A DNA stretch of 64,000 nt from Mycolicibacterium iranicum (GTDB lineage Bacteria > Actinomycetota > Actinomycetes > Mycobacteriales > Mycobacteriaceae): contig NZ_LQPC01000049.1 in assembly GCF_002101705.1 (NCBI RefSeq), positions 49,758 through 113,757 of the forward strand, written 5' to 3'. A program made the position numbers and the translations under genes. Below, in pieces: positions 59,869-64,000 of the stretch; position 1 is the stretch's first letter; each line of letters starts with the position of its first letter. The notes beneath the pieces were generated by a model that saw only the letters and a program-made list of their open reading frames with translations, was not told the DNA's origin and did no database searches.

Positions 59869-61089
59869 ATGCGAACCTCCGACATGCAGGCGCTCGGGAA
59901 TGTTGCCGCCGAGGGCCTGACCGTCCTCAACACGCTGGTCCGCGGCACTCATCGCGGCATCGCGGGGCGCGTCTTCACGTCGATCGGCCCGGCCGCGCGC
60001 CCCGTCGAGTTCGTCCACGACGCGATCGCGGGCGCGGTGTACGACGCCCTCGATTTTGCTGGGCACCACCTCCCACCTGCCCTCAGCACGTGGGCCGCCG
60101 CAGGTCTGGCGTTCGACGACGACCCCGCATTGGACGAACGGCCAGGCGTAGCCGAAGCCATCGCCGCACTCACCGGCATCTACGGCGACGAACTCGCCGA
60201 GCGCGACAGCCCCCTGGCGACCCCGATGGCCATCCGGATAGACGGACGACCGGTCCCGCTCACGCCCGACGGGATCGCCGCGGCCTACCCGAGACCGACT
60301 GAAGCGCTGGCAGTCTTCGTCCACGGGCTGTGCCAGACGGAATCGTCATGGCGCCGCCCACCCCGGATGACCGCCGACTTCGACGAGCGTCACTACGGTG
60401 AGCGTCTCGCGGAGGACCTCGGATTCACCCCCATCGACATCCGGTACAACACGGGCCTGCACATCTCCACCAATGGCCGCAGCCTCGATGCCATTCTGAC
60501 GCGGCTGGTGGAGGTATGGCCCGTGCCCGTGCGCCGGATCGCGTTGATTGGTCACTCGATGGGCGGTCTGGTGGTGCGCAGCGCCTGTCATTACGGCCAC
60601 GAGCAGAACCGCCGCTGGACCAGAAGTACACGGCAGGTCATCTGTCTCGGATCTCCACACTTGGGCGCCGACCTGGAAAAAGGTGTGAACGTCGCGACCT
60701 GGGTCATGGCCAAGTTCGGCGAAAGCCGTGCCGTTGCCGAGCTGCTCAATCTCCGCAGCGACGGGATCAAGGACCTCCGGTACGGGTCGCTCCTCGACGA
60801 CGACTGGGACGCGATCGACCCCGACGAGTTTCTGCGGGACCGCTGCACGGAGGTTCCTTTCCTCCCCGCCGCCACATACCACTTCGTGGCGACGTCCGCG
60901 GCTCCGGCGGCGTTGGGAGTGCTACTCGGTGACCACCTCGTACGCCCGTCCAGCGCCGCCGGACGCGGCCGTCGTCGGCGTCTCCCGTTCGACGACGACG
61001 CGGGACTCACGCTCACCGGGCTGCACCATTTCGATCTGCTCAACCATCCCGAGATCTACGTCAAGATCCGCGAATGGCTCACCGCGTGA
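59869..61089 (+). CDS. Alpha/beta-hydrolase (lipase/esterase-like)
   Basis: The protein has about 406 residues. An N-terminal region of about 145 residues is helical and unassigned. The hydrolase fold follows: FVHGLCQTESSW (oxyanion region), the nucleophile elbow IGHSMGGLVVRSA near residue 228, LGSPHLGADLEKGVNV resembling PGAP1/triacylglycerol lipases, and LTGLHHFDLLNHPEIY with a plausible catalytic histidine. No signal peptide is seen. The start is uncertain: ATG 59863 and 59869 are six bases apart and only the latter has GGGA at a usable distance. The substrate is unknown. Confidence 0.75.
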   Translation: MRTSDMQALGNVAAEGLTVLNTLVRGTHRGIAGRVFTSIGPAARPVEFVHDAIAGAVYDALDFAGHHLPPALSTWAAAGLAFDDDPALDERPGVAEAIAALTGIYGDELAERDSPLATPMAIRIDGRPVPLTPDGIAAAYPRPTEALAVFVHGLCQTESSWRRPPRMTADFDERHYGERLAEDLGFTPIDIRYNTGLHISTNGRSLDAILTRLVEVWPVPVRRIALIGHSMGGLVVRSACHYGHEQNRRWTRSTRQVICLGSPHLGADLEKGVNVATWVMAKFGESRAVAELLNLRSDGIKDLRYGSLLDDDWDAIDPDEFLRDRCTEVPFLPAATYHFVATSAAPAALGVLLGDHLVRPSSAAGRGRRRRLPFDDDAGLTLTGLHHFDLLNHPEIYVKIREWLTA

Positions 61090-61210
61090 GCTAGTGCTCG
61101 CGGCCGTCCGCCGCGGATGCCAGCGGGTCGGCAGCAATCCCGCAGCACCTGGCCAATCTCGGCCACTACCGTCGCGGAGGCGTCGGGGAGCTCGAGACTA
61201 GGAGCACTTG

Positions 61211-61696
61211 ATGAAGCTGACATCGTTGATCGCAGGCGCAGCCGTCACGGCGGGCGTGGGCGCCGCCGCGCTCGGCATCGGAATAGCACCGGCTCTCGCC
61301 CAGCCTGGCGGCCACGGACCTGGCCACGTGTGGCAATCGCCGCCGCCCGGTGGTCCGGGCCCTGACGGCCCCGGTGGACCTGGTCGAAACGGGTCGCCCC
61401 CACCTCCGCCTGGCGGGCCCGACGGTCCTGGCGGTCCCGGCAGGCAAGGGCCGCCCCCGAACCTTGGGCCACCCGGCGGGCCGGGGTGGCGAGGCCATCC
61501 GCCGCCCTGGGATGGGGGCCCGGCGCCGTGGGGGTGGGGACCACCTCCCCCACCGCCGCCGCATGGACCGCTGCCGCCACCCTGGGGGCCGCCCCCGCCA
61601 CCGTTCGACTACTTCGGGCAGTGGGTCACGCCGGTCTTCGATCCCGGCTTCAACGCCTGGGGGTTCTGGTTTTACGGAATCTGGATCCCCCTCTGA
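61211..61696 (+). CDS. Secreted Pro/Gly-rich protein
   Basis: This 161-residue precursor begins with a signal peptide (TSLIAGAAVTAGVGAAALGI, ALAQP cleavage near residue 31). About 95 residues of Gly-Pro-Pro and Gly-Gly-Pro repeats with Trp, His and Asp follow. A short aromatic C-terminus FGQWVTPVFDPGFNAWGFWF probably folds or binds the wall. An AGGAG site lies six bases before the ATG. It is a mycobacterial hypothetical with no enzyme motif and probably a cell-surface or wall-associated structural protein. Confidence 0.7.
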   Translation: MKLTSLIAGAAVTAGVGAAALGIGIAPALAQPGGHGPGHVWQSPPPGGPGPDGPGGPGRNGSPPPPPGGPDGPGGPGRQGPPPNLGPPGGPGWRGHPPPWDGGPAPWGWGPPPPPPPHGPLPPPWGPPPPPFDYFGQWVTPVFDPGFNAWGFWFYGIWIPL

Positions 61697-61763
61697 TCGG
61701 GCATGGATCTCATCCGCACCCTTCCGACGCACACCATCTGCGATGTGAAAGACGGCCTCGGAG

Positions 61764-62624
61764 CTAGCTGGCGAACACCCGAATCCAATCGACCCGCATC
61801 TCGGCGGGGTAGGTGCCCCCGGCGGGCTCGCGTCCACCGGAACCGCCGACTGCGATATTGAAGACGGGGACCATCGTGAAACCGGGGTCGTTGAACGGCC
61901 AGTCCGGGAGGGAGTTGGCCGGGACCGTGAAAAACGGCTCCATGCCCGGCTCATAGTCCTTCCAGAAGTACATGCCGGTGGGCTGCCAGGTCATCCGCCA
62001 GGTGTGCCACGCGCTGTCGACCGGATGGCGGTTGGTCGCGAACGCCGTGCCGTCAAGCCGTGCGTGCACCGTCGTCCCCGACGGCCAATCGTTGTTGCCA
62101 TACCACTCCACGAGGTCGACTTCGCCACCGCGGACGGGATTCTCGTTGACGAGCCAGAACGCCGGCCACGCACCGTCGGTTAGGCAGTCCAGTTTGACCC
62201 GCGCCTCCCACGTCGTGCCGATACCGCCTCGCCACAGCCCCATGATCTTCGCGCTGGCGTACTTCTCCTGGATGTTGGCACCCTCGCCACGCGTGGCACG
62301 GATGACGAGATTTCCGTTGCCGTCCTGAAACACGTGTTCCTGGTCGGTGACGTAGCGGCCCATATTGAACGGCTTGTCCCATTCGACGGGGTTCCGGATC
62401 GTCTCGCGGGCGGGAACGATGAACCACCGAGCCGGGTCGGGCGGAGACCCCGCTGGTCCGTTGAACTCATCCTGAAACAGCATCACCGGTGCTGGTTGAG
62501 CGAGTTCCGGCGCGGGCTCGACGGGCACGACGGGTGGCTGAGCGTGGGCAGCGGGCGGTGTCGCCACGGCGGCCACACCCAGCCCCATCATCAGCAATGC
62601 ACTACGGCGGTCGAATTCGGGCAC
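61764..62624 (-). CDS. Exported GH16 beta-glucanase-like protein (Rv0315-like)
   Basis: This 286-residue precursor is close to Rv0315. EFDRRSALLMMGLGVAAVA is a twin-arginine-type signal ending near AHAQ, followed by a Pro-rich linker. A laminarinase-type GH16 jelly roll follows: FQDEFNGPAGSPPDPARW, GIGTTWEARVKLDCL, and the catalytic motif GGEVDLVEWYGN (E-x-D-x-x-E near residue 185). The GTG at 62624 is selected because it gives this signal. It should act on beta-1,3/1,4-glucans outside the cell, or act only as a lectin. Confidence 0.88.
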   Translation of the reverse strand: MPEFDRRSALLMMGLGVAAVATPPAAHAQPPVVPVEPAPELAQPAPVMLFQDEFNGPAGSPPDPARWFIVPARETIRNPVEWDKPFNMGRYVTDQEHVFQDGNGNLVIRATRGEGANIQEKYASAKIMGLWRGGIGTTWEARVKLDCLTDGAWPAFWLVNENPVRGGEVDLVEWYGNNDWPSGTTVHARLDGTAFATNRHPVDSAWHTWRMTWQPTGMYFWKDYEPGMEPFFTVPANSLPDWPFNDPGFTMVPVFNIAVGGSGGREPAGGTYPAEMRVDWIRVFAS

Positions 62625-62789
62625 AGCAGCACGGTAATCGACGTCACGCGCTTTGACCGATGTTTTCCTTGCAACGACGGTTTCGCGTCGCGCTTCCCTG
62701 AGCGCCCCCAGCGACGAGATGCGCTCGACGACAAAGCGATTGAGCATGGACCACGTCAAGACACGGACGCCGGATACCATCGTGCGATC

Positions 62790-63656
62790 GTGCAGTTGAT
62801 CCGAGAGCTCGGTGCGTGGCGGCGCAGCAGTCGGATCCGTGTGCGCAGATTTGACGCCAGCGCAGGGTGGGTGGCGGCAACTCCGACGCGCCACGTACGT
62901 CGGTCCCACCTGTCCATCTCGACGTTCAACGTCTGGTTCGACCCGTTTTTCAGCGATCGCAGGTACCAGGCAATTGCCGACCTGCTGGCCGCGGATCCGC
63001 CGGATGTCATGGTGTTCCAAGAGGTCACCGACGTCGCGCACGAAAATTTTTTGGCTCAGCGCTGGATTCGCGAGCACTACCTGAGCGCGTCGGTCATCGG
63101 TGCAGGAGTTGGGACCTACGGCATGCTGCTGCTGTCACGGGTGCCGGTGTCGGCAGTGAGATACACAGGCCTGCCGAGCGATGCCCGCCGCGGCTTCTTG
63201 CGCGCTGCACTCCTCGTCAACAACGCCCGCACCGTGGTGTGCTCGGTTCACCTTGACAGCGGCAAACGGTCGGCTCCGCTTCGTGAACGGCAGCTCGGCC
63301 GGATCTTCCGAGCACTCGATGCGGACTCCGATGCGGTCGTGCTCGGCGACTTCAACATGCGCGACCGAGAAAACCACCTCATCGAAAGGCCTTTTCGCGA
63401 CGTCTGGCCGACTCTGCGGCCCGGCGAGGACGGCTACACCGAGGACACCTCGATAAACGACATGCGGTACGACAACACCGGCAAGAATCGCCATGTCCGC
63501 TTCGACCGCGTCCTGCTCAAAGGCCAGCAGTGGCGACCCGAGAGCATCACACTGCTTGGTACCGAACCGATTTCACCTGAGCACCCTCGAGTTTTCCCGT
63601 CGGATCACTTTGGCGTGCGGTGCCTCTTGAGCGCTCGCCCGCCGGCAGACCCGTAG
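62790..63656 (+). CDS. Endonuclease/exonuclease/phosphatase (EEP) family protein
   Basis: The protein has about 288 residues. All EEP hallmarks are present: ISTFNVWFDPFFSDRRY (metal Asn), MVFQEVTDVAHENFL (metal Glu), VCSVHLDSGKRS (catalytic His), AVVLGDFNMRDRENH and FPSDHFGVRC (terminal Asp-His). Members include tyrosyl-DNA phosphodiesterase 2-like enzymes, nucleases and lipid phosphatases; no membrane signal is visible. The GTG at 62790 is likely, and further upstream starts exist. It is divergent from the GH16 gene with 165 bases between. Confidence 0.82.
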   Translation: MQLIRELGAWRRSSRIRVRRFDASAGWVAATPTRHVRRSHLSISTFNVWFDPFFSDRRYQAIADLLAADPPDVMVFQEVTDVAHENFLAQRWIREHYLSASVIGAGVGTYGMLLLSRVPVSAVRYTGLPSDARRGFLRAALLVNNARTVVCSVHLDSGKRSAPLRERQLGRIFRALDADSDAVVLGDFNMRDRENHLIERPFRDVWPTLRPGEDGYTEDTSINDMRYDNTGKNRHVRFDRVLLKGQQWRPESITLLGTEPISPEHPRVFPSDHFGVRCLLSARPPADP

Positions 63657-63692
63657 GCGATTCGTCAGTTCCTGCGCATCGCGCCCGCTGCC

Positions 63693-64000
63693 TCAGGGCG
63701 CGGGAACGCTGCCGCAACCTACGCCGGGGATGCAGCCCGCGGCACCACCGGGGCCGGCCACACCACCGGGACCACCCGGAATCGCACCCGCGGCACCACC
63801 CGGACCAGCCACACCACCAGGACCACCCGGAATCGCACCCGCGGCACCACCCGGACCAGCCACACCACCAGGACCACCCGGAATCGCACCCGCCGCACCA
63901 CCCGGACCAGCCACACCACCAGGACCACCCGGAATGGCGCCGGCGACACCCGGCGCGGGCGGAGGCACGTAACCGGGTGCCGGGGGCGGAGAAGCAGCAA
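63693..64000 (-). CDS. Gly/Pro/Ala-rich repeat protein, truncated by the window edge
   Basis: The minus-strand frame is open from the right edge (AASPPPAPGYVPPPAPGV) to the stop at 63693. It encodes four 17-residue copies of GAIPGGPGGVAGPGGAA and then GCIPGVGCGSVPAP with a cysteine pair. The composition resembles mycobacterial exported Pro/Gly-rich wall proteins. The start and any signal peptide lie beyond 64000. Among possible frames this one has the least random composition, but the coding choice is an inference. Confidence 0.5.
   Translation of the reverse strand, partial: AASPPPAPGYVPPPAPGVAGAIPGGPGGVAGPGGAAGAIPGGPGGVAGPGGAAGAIPGGPGGVAGPGGAAGAIPGGPGGVAGPGGAAGCIPGVGCGSVPAP
63741..63944. 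repeat. Four 51-bp tandem repeats
   Basis: A 51-bp unit beginning GGCACCACCCGGACCAGCCA is repeated four times in direct tandem, with a few substitutions in the outer copies. It encodes the 17-residue repeat of the partial gene. Confidence 0.88.

Noticed and set aside
63741..63944. CRISPR-like array
   Set aside because: The repeats are directly adjacent with no spacers and keep a reading frame, so they are coding tandem repeats.

Overview
The window is high-GC actinobacterial DNA and almost certainly comes from a mycobacterium, probably a rapid-growing, environmental Mycolicibacterium-type species. The evidence is a complete ini locus (iniB, iniA, iniC and the iniR-type regulator), an etfD-like membrane Fe-S oxidoreductase and an aspC-type aminotransferase. 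These lie in the same relative order as Rv0337c-Rv0343 of M. tuberculosis, and udgA, dcd, rmlA and an Rv0315-type GH16 protein are nearby. GTG starts, ATGA/GTGA overlaps and TANNNT boxes placed just upstream of start codons are all common. Catabolic gene sets for allantoin, glycerol and a sugar phosphate point to a soil-type metabolism.

Layout: 1-4.65 kb holds allantoin catabolism (allantoicase, PuuE allantoinase, racemase, NCS1 permease, GntR/FCD regulator). 4.8-12.6 kb holds a lipoprotein, a mycothione reductase-zwf-GH15 operon, an LLM oxidoreductase and two small Thr-rich single-pass membrane proteins. 12.6-26.6 kb is the expanded ini locus. Reading leftwards on the minus strand it is an Rv0340-like gene, iniB, iniA, an Hsp70-like gene, iniC and another Hsp70-like gene. 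Reading rightwards on the plus strand it is a third Hsp70-like gene followed by iniR. 26.7-32.3 kb holds etfD, a secreted nucleoside-hydrolase-like protein and aspC. 32.3-43.0 kb holds DUF4304 and YibE/F genes, a tight six-gene minus-strand operon udgA-DUF1330-P450-DinB-like-SnoaL-rmlA, a proline-rich degenerate actin-fold protein, dcd and an exported protein.

A tRNA-Gly(CCC) at 43.15 kb borders an accessory island of lower-GC appearance. The island carries an HNH nuclease, a C5-cytosine methyltransferase, a Vsr endonuclease, a frameshifted tyrosine-integrase pseudogene and the stump of an esterase. Beyond it lie a TetR gene, two glycerol units facing each other across one perfect palindromic operator (gylR-like + glpK1; glpF-glpK2-glpD), and a LacI-controlled ribokinase/RpiB/MHS-transporter operon with two tandem operators. 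A lipase-like gene, a Pro/Gly-rich secreted protein, a Tat-type GH16 glucanase-like protein, an EEP-family phosphatase/nuclease and a repeat-rich partial gene complete the window.

The most striking system is the ini locus. Two dynamin-like GTPases and two IniB-domain proteins are interleaved with three Hsp70-type ATPases. These ATPases lack a substrate-binding domain; instead each has one membrane span after a shared W-Y-[RK]-R-P signature and a long Pro/Thr/Glu-rich tail predicted to be outside. IniA and IniC are known membrane-remodelling, drug-inducible proteins. The arrangement suggests an ATPase module linked to envelope-stress membrane repair.
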